A stretch of 64,000 nucleotides of DNA, taken from JBEVOS01 sp964563395. Lineage in GTDB: Bacteria > Pseudomonadota > Alphaproteobacteria > Caulobacterales > Aquidulcibacteraceae. The translations under genes and the position numbers were made by a program. Below are positions 14,865 through 22,284 of this stretch, in pieces. Each line of letters starts with the position of its first letter. Position 1 is the first letter of the stretch. The notes beneath the pieces were generated by a model that was given only the letters and a program-made list of their open reading frames with translations, made no database searches and was not told the DNA's origin. The DNA lies in assembly GCA_964563395.1 (NCBI GenBank), contig CAZLWK010000008.1, forward strand, positions 78,637 through 142,636. The letters run 5' to 3'.

Positions 14865-17800
14865 TCAGGCCGCCGCCTTGCGGAGCACGCTCGCCACCCC
14901 TTCGAGCGCCCCGCGCAGGGCCTTGAGGCGCAGGCTTGGATCGGGCCAATCGCCTTGAAGAACGAGCTTGCCGTCCGGCCGCATGCGGAAATCGGCCGCG
15001 CGCGCCTGCACGTAGCGCACCAGGGCCGCGGGGTCGGGAAAGCCGGTTTCGCGGAAGGTCATCACCGCGCCCTTGGGGCCGGCGTCGAGCTTGGCGATGG
15101 CGCAGCGGCGGCAGAGCGCCTTGAGCGCCGCCACCCCGATCAGATGATCGGCCTCGCTCGGCAGCGGACCGAAACGATCGATCAATTCGGCGGCGAAGGC
15201 TTCGCGCTCGGCGTCCGAGTCGAGATCGGCCAGCCGGCGATAGAGCGCCAGGCGCACCGTGAGGTCCTGAACGTAATCCTCGGGAATAAGCACCGCCGCG
15301 CCGACATTGATCTGCGGCGACCAGGACCGTTCGGAGACGGAATCGTCCCTGCCCTCTTTCAGCGCGAGCACGGCCTCTTCGAGCATGGATTGATAGAGTT
15401 CGACACCGACCTCCTTGATCTGGCCGGATTGCTCCTCGCCCAGGAGATTGCCGCCGCCGCGCATGTCGAGATCGTGACTGGCGAGCGAGAAGCCGGCGCC
15501 CAGATTGTCGAGCGAGGAGAGAATTTTCAGCCGCTTCTCGGCGCTGTCGGTGAGCTTTTGATCGGCGGGCGTCGTCAGATACGCGAAGGCGCGCACCTTC
15601 GAGCGGCCGACCCGCCCGCGTAATTGGTGGAGCTGAGCAAGGCCGAACATGTCGGCGCGGTTGATGATCAGCGTGTTTGCGCGGGGAATGTCGAGGCCGG
15701 ATTCCACGATCGAGGTGGAGAGCAGCACGTCGAAGGCGCCGTCATAGAAGGCGCTCATGATGTCGTCGAGCGCGGTCGGCGCCATCTGGCCGTGCGCGAT
15801 GCGGAACGACACTTCGGGCACCTGCTTGCGCAGGAAATCGCCGATGTCCTCGAGATCGGCGATGCGCGGCGTCACGTAGAAGCTTTGCCCGCCGCGGAAG
15901 CGCTCCTTGAGCAGCGCCTCGCGGATCGTCACCGGATCGAAGGGCGTCACATAGGTGCGCACGGCCATGCGGTCGATCGGCGCGGTGGCGATGATCGACA
16001 TTTCACGGATGCCCGCGAGCGCCAGCTGCAGCGTGCGGGGAATGGGCGTGGCCGACAGCGTCAGCACATGCACGTCGGCGCGCAATTCCTTGAGCCGCTC
16101 TTTGTGCTTGACGCCGAAATGCTGCTCCTCGTCGATGATGAGGAGGCCGAGATCCTTGAACGCGATGTTCTTGCCGAGCACGGCGTGCGTGCCGACGATG
16201 ATCTCCACCGTGCCGTCGGCCACGCCCTTGCGCGTTTCGGCCGCCTCCTTCGCCGTGACAAGGCGCGAGAGCTGGCGTACGCGCACCGGCAGACCATGGA
16301 AGCGATCGGTGAAGGTCTTGTAGTGCTGGCGGCAGAGCAGCGTTGTAGGCGCGACGACCGCGACCTGCCGGCCCGTCATCGCCATCAGGAACGCCGCGCG
16401 CAGCGCCACCTCTGTCTTGCCGAAGCCGACATCGCCGCAGACCAGCCGGTCCATCGGTTTGCCGGAGGCGAGATCGCCCATCATGTCCTCGATCGCGGAC
16501 AATTGGTCGTCGGTCTCTTCATACGGGAAGCGCGCGCAGAATTCCTCATAGAGGCCCTCGGGCGGAAGCACCTCCTCCGCCGTACGCGCCGCGCGTAGAG
16601 CCGCGATGCGGATCAGTTCCTCCGCCATGTCGCGCAGGCGCTGCTTGGCGCGCGCCTTGCGGCTTTGCCAGCCGACGCCGCCGAGCTTGTCGAGTTGGGC
16701 GTCGGCATCCTCCGAGCCATAGCGGCTGACGAGTTCGATATTCTCCACCGGCAGATAGAGCTTGTCTCCGCCGGCATAGGAGAGATCGAGGCAATCGTGC
16801 GGCGCGTCCTGCACGGTGAGGGTTTTCAGCCCCTCATAGCGCGCGATGCCGTGATCCTGGTGAACCACGAGATCGCCCGGCGAGAGCGCGGCGGCCTCGG
16901 CGATGAAAGCGCTCGATTTGCGCCGCTTGCGCGGGCGCGCCAGGCGCTCGCCCAGAATGTCCTGCTCGGAAAGGATCGCGAGCGTATCGGTCTCGAAGCC
17001 ATGATCGAGCGGCAGCACCGCGATCGTCGGGCGCGCCACGGGCTGGGCCGCCGCCTCGGTGAATGCATTCACCTTCACCGGCTCTGGAATCTTGTGATCG
17101 GCGAGCACGCCGGCGAGGCGCTCGGCCGAGCCTTCGCTCCAGGCCGCGAACAGCACGCGCTTGTCCGCGCGCATCAAGGCGGCGACGTGCGCGCTCACAG
17201 CGTCGAACACGTTGGCGTCCGCGGCCTGGCGCTCGGCGCTGAAATTGCGCCCCGGGCGCGCGCCTAGCGACAGCGCCTGCCCCTCCCCGCTTTTTACATG
17301 CGCGAAGCGGCGCACGGGACGGCCGACAAGCATCTCCTTGAGCGCCTTCTCCTCGATGTAAAAGCTTTCCGGCGGCGGCGCGCGGAACGGCATCGCCCCG
17401 CGCGGCGCGGGCGCGTTCTTGCGGGTCTCATAATGATCCTTGGCGGCCGCCACGCGCTCGCGCAGCGCATCTTCCGCCAGCGCCTCGAAGGCGATCAGCG
17501 CTTCGCCGCCCGCATAGGAGAACACCGTCTCCAGATGATCGTAGAAAAAAGGCAGCCATTGCTCGACGCCCTGGCGACGGATGCGCGCGCTCACCGCGTC
17601 ATAGATGGGATCGGAGACGGCGCCGAAGGCTTGCGCGAAATTCTTGCGGAAACGCGGCACGGTTTCATCGTCGAGGATGATTTCGCTGACCGGCGTCAGC
17701 GTCGCTTCCTTGAGCGTGCGCTGCGTACGCTGGGTCTCTGGATCGAAGGCGCGAATGCTCTCCAGCGCGTCGCCGAAGAAGTCGAAACGCAGCGGCTCGC

Positions 17801-18356
17801 TCGATCCCGGCGGGTAGACATCGATCAGCCCGCCGCGCACCGCGAACTCCCCCTGCGCGCGCACGACCGAGGAACGGCTGTAGCCGTTGATGTTCAGATA
17901 GCTCTCCAGCGCCTCCATGCCGACGCCCTGGCCGACTTGGGCGGCGAACACCGCCGCCAAGATGCGCGCGCGCGGCGGCACGCGCTGGGCGACGGCGGAG
18001 GCGGTCGTCACCACCAGAAGCGGCGATCCGCCCGGCTTTCGGCGCGCGAGCTCGGCGAGCGCGGCGCATCTCTGCGCGGCGATCTGCGCGGCCGGCGAAA
18101 TGCGGTCGTAAGGCGGGTTGTCCCAAGCCGGCAGGCGCAACGTGGCGAGACGCGGCGCGAAGAAGCGCACCGCCGCCTCGAAGGTCTGCGCCTGGCCTTC
18201 GTCGCGCGCGACATAGAGCGTCACGCCGCCGCGCTTCGACGCGACATGCGCCATCACCGCCGCCTCAAGGCCGTCCGGCGCATTTTCGATACGCAGGGCG
18301 CCGATGGCGTCGGCGGCCGCATCGAGCAGCGGCGCTGGCAATATGGACGCAGGCAT
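14865..18356 (-). CDS. mfd: Transcription-repair coupling factor Mfd
   Basis: Mfd removes RNA polymerase stalled at DNA lesions and recruits UvrA. The 1163-residue protein has the family layout: UvrB-like N-terminal module (GGVTLYVARDEGQ..., YPPGSSEPLRFDFFGD), RNAP-interacting domain (LSPGDLVVHQDHGIARYEGLK), RecG-like translocase with motif I CGDVGFGKTEVALRAAF, DEEQHFGV, LSATPIPRTL, and TRG motif with QLRGRVGRS, then the D7 domain. ATG at 18356 (MPASILPAP) follows sdhE by 7 nt, suggesting co-transcription. Very secure. Confidence 0.97.
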   Translation of the reverse strand: MPASILPAPLLDAAADAIGALRIENAPDGLEAAVMAHVASKRGGVTLYVARDEGQAQTFEAAVRFFAPRLATLRLPAWDNPPYDRISPAAQIAAQRCAALAELARRKPGGSPLLVVTTASAVAQRVPPRARILAAVFAAQVGQGVGMEALESYLNINGYSRSSVVRAQGEFAVRGGLIDVYPPGSSEPLRFDFFGDALESIRAFDPETQRTQRTLKEATLTPVSEIILDDETVPRFRKNFAQAFGAVSDPIYDAVSARIRRQGVEQWLPFFYDHLETVFSYAGGEALIAFEALAEDALRERVAAAKDHYETRKNAPAPRGAMPFRAPPPESFYIEEKALKEMLVGRPVRRFAHVKSGEGQALSLGARPGRNFSAERQAADANVFDAVSAHVAALMRADKRVLFAAWSEGSAERLAGVLADHKIPEPVKVNAFTEAAAQPVARPTIAVLPLDHGFETDTLAILSEQDILGERLARPRKRRKSSAFIAEAAALSPGDLVVHQDHGIARYEGLKTLTVQDAPHDCLDLSYAGGDKLYLPVENIELVSRYGSEDADAQLDKLGGVGWQSRKARAKQRLRDMAEELIRIAALRAARTAEEVLPPEGLYEEFCARFPYEETDDQLSAIEDMMGDLASGKPMDRLVCGDVGFGKTEVALRAAFLMAMTGRQVAVVAPTTLLCRQHYKTFTDRFHGLPVRVRQLSRLVTAKEAAETRKGVADGTVEIIVGTHAVLGKNIAFKDLGLLIIDEEQHFGVKHKERLKELRADVHVLTLSATPIPRTLQLALAGIREMSIIATAPIDRMAVRTYVTPFDPVTIREALLKERFRGGQSFYVTPRIADLEDIGDFLRKQVPEVSFRIAHGQMAPTALDDIMSAFYDGAFDVLLSTSIVESGLDIPRANTLIINRADMFGLAQLHQLRGRVGRSKVRAFAYLTTPADQKLTDSAEKRLKILSSLDNLGAGFSLASHDLDMRGGGNLLGEEQSGQIKEVGVELYQSMLEEAVLALKEGRDDSVSERSWSPQINVGAAVLIPEDYVQDLTVRLALYRRLADLDSDAEREAFAAELIDRFGPLPSEADHLIGVAALKALCRRCAIAKLDAGPKGAVMTFRETGFPDPAALVRYVQARAADFRMRPDGKLVLQGDWPDPSLRLKALRGALEGVASVLRKAAA

Positions 18357-18363
18357 GGGGGCC

Positions 18364-18621
18364 TCAGGCCTTTGTGAAGTGTCTATACGCGCGAAGCGCG
18401 GCGAGGGTCGGCGTGTCGTGCTCGGGCGGCGCAGGCGAAGCGCCGGTGATCCAGGCGTAAACGTCCTGGTCCGGCGCATCGAGCAGGCGCTCGAATTCGT
18501 CGAGGCCAAGATCGCTCATCTCGGCCAGGCGCCGATCGGCGAACCCGCCCATGATGAGGTCGATCTCGCGGAAGCCGCGCCGCCAAGCCCGGAACCTCAG
18601 TTTCTTGCGCCGTTCGTCCAT
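18364..18621 (-). CDS. sdhE: FAD assembly factor SdhE
   Basis: SdhE (YgfY/Sdh5) promotes covalent flavin attachment to the succinate dehydrogenase flavoprotein. The 85-residue protein has the diagnostic RGxxE motif in AWRRGFREIDLIMGGFA, followed by LDEFERLLDAPDQDVYAWITG, typical of the family. ATG 18621. In many Alphaproteobacteria sdhE stands next to recG and mfd; here mfd follows 7 nt downstream, but recG lies 3.7 kb away across the TetR cassette. Confidence 0.94.
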   Translation of the reverse strand: MDERRKKLRFRAWRRGFREIDLIMGGFADRRLAEMSDLGLDEFERLLDAPDQDVYAWITGASPAPPEHDTPTLAALRAYRHFTKA

Positions 18622-18688
18622 GAGGGGCGCGGATATAGGGCTTCTCGCCAAAGAGAAACAGGGACCGCAACGCCGCTGTCCTTCGCGC

Positions 18689-18718
18689 TTGACTGGCAAA
18701 CCAACTGGTTGGTATGTA
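18689..18718 (+). promoter_or_regulatory. Promoter with embedded TetR-type operator for the TetR cassette
   Basis: TTGACT (18689-18694) and TATGTA (18713-18718) are spaced by 18 bp and form a plausible sigma-70 promoter. Inside the spacer and overlapping the -10 is the palindrome ACCAACTGGTTGGT (18700-18713), a typical TetR-family half-site pair. Binding there would block polymerase, so autorepression is expected. The predicted start of transcription (about 18725) coincides with the ATG of the regulator, so the mRNA may be leaderless. Confidence 0.72.
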
Positions 18719-18724
18719 GGCGGC

Positions 18725-19345
18725 ATGGTGGATGTGAAGCCTGACGCCCGCACAAAGCTCCTGGAGGCCGCGACCGGCCTTATTCGGGCGCAGGGCTATG
18801 CGGGCACGAGCGTGGACGAAATCTGCCGCGCAGCCGGCGTCACCAAGGGGGCGTTCTTCCATCATTTCCGCACCAAGGACGATCTGGCGGTCGCCGCCGC
18901 GCGCCATTGGTCGGAAACGACGAGCGCGATGTTCGCCGCCGCGCCCTATCATGACCATTCCGATCCGCTTGCGCGCGTGTTGGCCTATATCGATTTTCGT
19001 ACCGCCCTGCTTGACGGCGCGCCGGCCGAATTCACCTGCCTCGTCGGCACGATGGTGCAGGAAGCCTACGAGGCCAATCATTCCATTCGCGACGCGTGCG
19101 AGGCGAGCATTAGCGGCCATGCGCGCACGCTCGTCGCCGATATCCAAGAAGCAATGGAACGCCATGGCGTGAACGCCGATTGGACAGCCGAAAGCCTGGC
19201 GCTTCACACGCAGGTGGTGCTGCAAGGCGCGTTCATTCTGGCCAAGGCGCGTGGCGGACCGGAGATCGCGCGCGAGAGCGCGCGCCATCTTCGGCGCTAT
19301 GTCGAGCTCTTGTTCGCTCGGCGCTCAACCGAGGAGGAGCCTTGA
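18725..19345 (+). CDS. TetR/AcrR family transcriptional regulator
   Basis: This 206-residue regulator has a clear N-terminal helix-turn-helix: TKLLEAATGLIRAQGYAGTS followed by VDEICRAAGVTKGAFFHHF and TKDDL. The C-terminal ligand domain (EFTCLVGTMVQEAY..., LALHTQVVLQGAFILAKA) resembles YjdC/AcrR-type C-termini. No Shine-Dalgarno precedes ATG 18725, in keeping with a leaderless mRNA. It heads a seven-gene rightward cassette and probably represses it through the palindrome just upstream. The effector is unknown; small electrophiles or lipophilic compounds would fit the downstream GST and glyoxalase-fold genes. Confidence 0.92.
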   Translation: MVDVKPDARTKLLEAATGLIRAQGYAGTSVDEICRAAGVTKGAFFHHFRTKDDLAVAAARHWSETTSAMFAAAPYHDHSDPLARVLAYIDFRTALLDGAPAEFTCLVGTMVQEAYEANHSIRDACEASISGHARTLVADIQEAMERHGVNADWTAESLALHTQVVLQGAFILAKARGGPEIARESARHLRRYVELLFARRSTEEEP

Positions 19346-19346
19346 T

Positions 19347-19790
19347 ATGCCAAGCACCATTCAATTGCACCGTGTGCTGAGCGCGCCGCCGGAGCGCGTC
19401 TATCGCGCCTTCACGGACGCGGACGCCCTGGTGAAATGGCTGCCGCCCTATGGCTTCACCGCAAAGATGCATCGTTTCGACGCGCGCATCGGCGGCGGCT
19501 ATCGCATGAGCTTCACCGATTTCGCGCGTGACAGCAGCCACGCCTTCACCGTGACCTTCACAACGCTCGAACCCGGCAAGCGCATCGTGCACACGGATCG
19601 GTTCGACGATCCGGCGCTGGCGGGCGAGATCGTCGTCACCATCGATCTGAACCCGGTCTCCGTCGGCACGGAGCTGCGCATCGAACAGGCCGGCATTCCT
19701 GATCCTATTACGCCCGACCAATGCCATCTGGGCTGGCGCAACTCGCTCGAACAACTCGCCAAGCTGGTTGAGGTGAACATCTCAAACTGA
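19347..19790 (+). CDS. SRPBCC (AHSA1-like) family protein
   Basis: The 147-residue protein is a START-like/AHSA1 domain: HRVLSAPPERVYRAFTDADALVKWLPPYGF at the start, then GGGYRMSFTDF and the C-terminal long helix GWRNSLEQLAKLVE. Such domains hold hydrophobic ligands; none has a fixed reaction. GAGGAGG lies 8 nt upstream of ATG, and the gap to the TetR stop is 1 nt. A second, related SRPBCC gene occurs two genes further on. Confidence 0.87.
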   Translation: MPSTIQLHRVLSAPPERVYRAFTDADALVKWLPPYGFTAKMHRFDARIGGGYRMSFTDFARDSSHAFTVTFTTLEPGKRIVHTDRFDDPALAGEIVVTIDLNPVSVGTELRIEQAGIPDPITPDQCHLGWRNSLEQLAKLVEVNISN

Positions 19791-19819
19791 CCAACGCCAA
19801 ACCGAAACAAGGGAGGACC

Positions 19820-20266
19820 ATGATGACCGAACCCGCACGCGAGGCGCCCATGCAGGGCGTCATCCCCTATCTCGCCATCGAAAAGACTGACGAAGCGATC
19901 ACCTTCTACAAACGCGCTTTCGGCGCGCTGCAATGGGGCGATGCGAACCGCGACGACAAAGGCCGCGTGATGAATGTGGCCCTCGAAATCAATGGCGGCA
20001 TGATCATGCTGTCCGGCGTTTTCCCGGAAATGGGAGAGCCGGCCGCACGCGGCGGACAAGGCTTCACCATGCAGCTTGTGGTGTTGGACGGCGATTCCTG
20101 GTGGTCGCGCGCCATCGAGGCGGGTTGCTCCGTGGTGACGCCATTCGAGAAGCAATTCTGGGGCGATCGCTATGGCCAATTTCGCGATCCCTTCGGAATC
20201 AATTGGGCGATCAACGAACCGTCAGCTGAAAGCCAAGCCGCAGCCAAGGACGTGAGACCGTCATGA
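19820..20266 (+). CDS. VOC family (PhnB/glyoxalase-like) protein
   Basis: This 148-residue protein has the vicinal-oxygen-chelate fold of the PhnB/YccR kind: VIPYLAIEKTDEAITFYKRAFGA, MIMLSGVFPEMG and the C-terminal DRYGQFRDPFGINWAIN motif. It has GGGAGG six nt before ATG. Metal ligands are not obvious from sequence alone, so catalysis is uncertain; binding or detoxification of a small reactive compound is possible. Its stop overlaps the next gene's ATG by 4 nt. Confidence 0.88.
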   Translation: MMTEPAREAPMQGVIPYLAIEKTDEAITFYKRAFGALQWGDANRDDKGRVMNVALEINGGMIMLSGVFPEMGEPAARGGQGFTMQLVVLDGDSWWSRAIEAGCSVVTPFEKQFWGDRYGQFRDPFGINWAINEPSAESQAAAKDVRPS

Positions 20267-20736
20267 CGCACGACCTTTCGATTACGCGCACGATTCATGC
20301 GCCGCGCGACTTGGTGTGGCGTTGCTGGACAGAGCCGGCGCTGCTCATGGAATGGCATTGTCCCAAGCCGTGGCGTTTATCGGCGGCGGAACTCGACGTG
20401 CGGCCAGGCGGCAGGAGTTTCATGGTGATGAGCGGGCCAAATGGCGAGGAGAACCGCCTGCCCGGCCAATATCTGGAAGTGAAGCCGCTGGAGAAGCTCG
20501 TCTTCACCGACGCCTTCGACGGCGATTGGCGCCCCGTCGGCACGCCCTTCATGGTCGGTTATGTCGAGCTTTCCGAAGCGGAAAATAGGGCGACTCGCAT
20601 GGTCTGGGGCGCGCGCCATTGGCGCGCGGAAGATCGTCAATCGCACCTCGACATGGGCTTCGAGCAAGGCTGGAACGCGGCGGCCGACCAGCTCGACGCG
20701 CTCGCGCAACGCCTTGCGAAGGAGAAGTCGTCATGA
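20263..20736 (+). CDS. SRPBCC (AHSA1-like) family protein, second copy
   Basis: The 157-residue protein starts LSITRTIHAPRDLVWRCWTEPALLMEWHCPKPW, the AHSA1 signature, with DVRPGGRSFMVMSGPNG and the C-terminal helix DMGFEQGWNAAADQLDALA. It differs clearly from the first SRPBCC gene of the cassette, so the two are not a recent duplication. ATG overlaps the VOC gene stop, and its own stop overlaps the next VOC gene (ATGA both times), giving strict translational coupling of three genes. Confidence 0.88.
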   Translation: MTHDLSITRTIHAPRDLVWRCWTEPALLMEWHCPKPWRLSAAELDVRPGGRSFMVMSGPNGEENRLPGQYLEVKPLEKLVFTDAFDGDWRPVGTPFMVGYVELSEAENRATRMVWGARHWRAEDRQSHLDMGFEQGWNAAADQLDALAQRLAKEKSS

Positions 20737-21218
20737 AGCGCGATCAATTCGTCTCCACCTGCTTCTGGTTCGACACCCAAGCGGAGGAAGCCGCCCGATT
20801 CTATGTCTCACTCTTTCCAAACTCGGAGATCTTGAACATCAGCCGCTATGGCGCCGGCGCGCCGCTGCCGGAGGGAACGGCGCTCGTCGTCACCTTCTCG
20901 CTCGATGGCGTGGAATTCATGGCGATGAATGGCGGCCCGCATTTCAAACTCAGCGAGGCGGCCTCTTTGGTGGCGCATTGCGACAACCAGAACGAGATCG
21001 ATACGCTGTGGAGCGCGCTGATTGCGGATGGCGGCGCGGAATCGCAGTGCGGCTGGCTGAAGGATCGGTTCGGGCTGTCCTGGCAAATCGTGCCGCGCGC
21101 ACTCGAAACTTGGATGACGAGCTCCGACAAGGACGCGACGGCGCGCGTGATGGCGGTCGTGTTGCAATCGGTGAAGTTGGACATCGCCGCGTGTGAACGC
21201 GCTTACGCGGGAGACTGA
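20733..21218 (+). CDS. VOC superfamily protein (PhnB / 3-demethylubiquinone methyltransferase-like fold)
   Basis: The 161-residue protein carries STCFWFDTQAEEAARFYVSLFPNSEI, GVEFMAMNGGPHFK and CGWLKDRFGLSWQIVPRAL, the consensus of the PhnB-like family often mislabelled as 3-demethylubiquinone-9 3-methyltransferase; there is no SAM-binding motif. ATG at 20733 overlaps the preceding stop. The C-terminal MKLDIAACERAY-like helix is usual. Role in the cassette is unknown. Confidence 0.88.
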   Translation: MKRDQFVSTCFWFDTQAEEAARFYVSLFPNSEILNISRYGAGAPLPEGTALVVTFSLDGVEFMAMNGGPHFKLSEAASLVAHCDNQNEIDTLWSALIADGGAESQCGWLKDRFGLSWQIVPRALETWMTSSDKDATARVMAVVLQSVKLDIAACERAYAGD

Positions 21219-21219
21219 C

Positions 21220-21858
21220 ATGATCACAATTTCCGCGTTTCGCTGGGTTCCGGACTTCGCGCGCGGCCAGGTGCGCGATCTGCGCGTGCGCTGGGCGCTG
21301 GAAGAGGCGGGCTTGCCCTATCGCACGCGCCTGCTGGCGCAAGGCGATCAGGACAAGCCCGATTATCGCGCGCTGCAGCCGTTCGGTCAGGTGCCGATCT
21401 TCGAGGAGGACGGTTTTGTTCTGTTCGAAACCGGTGCGATCGTGCTGCATATCGGCGCGCGCAGCGAAGCCTTGCTGCCAATCGAGCCTTTGGCGCGGGC
21501 GCGTGCGACCCAATGGGTGATCGCCGCGCTCAATTCGATTGAGCCGCATGTGATGAACCTCGCTGTGATCGATCTTTTTTATGCGGAGGAGCAATGGGCG
21601 GTATTGCGCCGCCCGGGCGCTACTGCATTTCTCGACGGGCGTTTAAAGGGCCTTGCGGCCGCGCTTGGCGATAAGCCCTATCTGGACGGCGAGCGCTTTA
21701 CCGTCGGCGATCTCATTATGGCCACGGTGCTGCGCATCCTGCCGGACATGACCGCCCGCCACCCAATGCTCGCCGCCTATGTGGCGCGCTGCACCGCGCG
21801 CCCCGCCTTCGCGCGCGCGCTCAAAGCTCAACTCGCGGATTTCAGCGAGGCGGCCTGA
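21220..21858 (+). CDS. Glutathione S-transferase family protein
   Basis: This 212-residue protein has a thioredoxin-fold GST N-terminus (GQVRDLRVRWALEEAGLPYRTRLL, cis-Pro in PFGQVPIFEEDG, and the glutathione motif ETGAIVLHI) and an all-helical C-terminal domain with PYLDGERFTVGDLIMATVLRIL. ATG 21220 is two nt after the VOC stop, with CGGGAGA upstream; an in-frame GTG at 21193 would overlap the previous gene. It supports a detoxification role for the cassette. Confidence 0.9.
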   Translation: MITISAFRWVPDFARGQVRDLRVRWALEEAGLPYRTRLLAQGDQDKPDYRALQPFGQVPIFEEDGFVLFETGAIVLHIGARSEALLPIEPLARARATQWVIAALNSIEPHVMNLAVIDLFYAEEQWAVLRRPGATAFLDGRLKGLAAALGDKPYLDGERFTVGDLIMATVLRILPDMTARHPMLAAYVARCTARPAFARALKAQLADFSEAA

Positions 21859-21870
21859 AGGAGACAGCCT

Positions 21871-22221
21871 ATGACATACGTTGATGGTTTCGTGATTCCG
21901 GTGCCTCGCGCCAACAAGGACGCCTATCGCAAAATGGCCGCCGAGGTCGCGCCCATCTTCAAGGAGCACGGCGCGCTGAAAGTGGTGGAATGCTGGGGCG
22001 ATGACGTGCCGGCGGGCGTGGTCACGTCGTTTCCGATGGCGGTCCAGTGCAAGGACGATGAGGTCGTCGTGTTTTCCTGGATCGTCTGGCCCTCCAAGGC
22101 GGTGCGCGACGCCGGCAATGAGAAGGTGATGGCCGATCCGCGGATGCAGCCGCCCGCAACGCCCGTGTTCGACGGCAAGCGCATGATTTTTGGCGGCTTT
22201 GAGACCCTGCTCGACGAATAG
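21871..22221 (+). CDS. DUF1428 family protein
   Basis: This 116-residue protein matches DUF1428: TYVDGFVIPVPRANKDAYRKMA, GALKVVECWGDDVP, VVFSWIVWPSKAVRD and MIFGGFETLL. The fold is a dimeric alpha-beta barrel in known members; no reaction is assigned. AAGGAGA precedes ATG. It is the last gene of the TetR cassette, 63 bp before recG. DUF1428 genes commonly accompany AHSA1 and VOC genes in proteobacterial cassettes. Confidence 0.88.
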   Translation: MTYVDGFVIPVPRANKDAYRKMAAEVAPIFKEHGALKVVECWGDDVPAGVVTSFPMAVQCKDDEVVVFSWIVWPSKAVRDAGNEKVMADPRMQPPATPVFDGKRMIFGGFETLLDE

Positions 22222-22284
22222 GCCGGCGCAGGCGAAAGCTTGAGCGGGTGAAGGGCGGCGCGGGAGGCGCTATCTGTTGCGGCG

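Noticed and set aside
14955..18377. Series of forward frames opposite mfd
   Set aside because: All lie inside the Mfd coding region with full helicase motifs on the other strand.
21193..21219. Earlier GTG start for the GST gene
   Set aside because: It would overlap the VOC gene by 26 bases; ATG 21220 has a well-placed CGGGAGA and begins at the first GST strand.
18700..22221. The TetR cassette as a recently transferred island
   Set aside because: GC content and codon use match the rest of the window, and no integrase or flanking repeats were found, so I report it only as an inserted-looking functional cassette.
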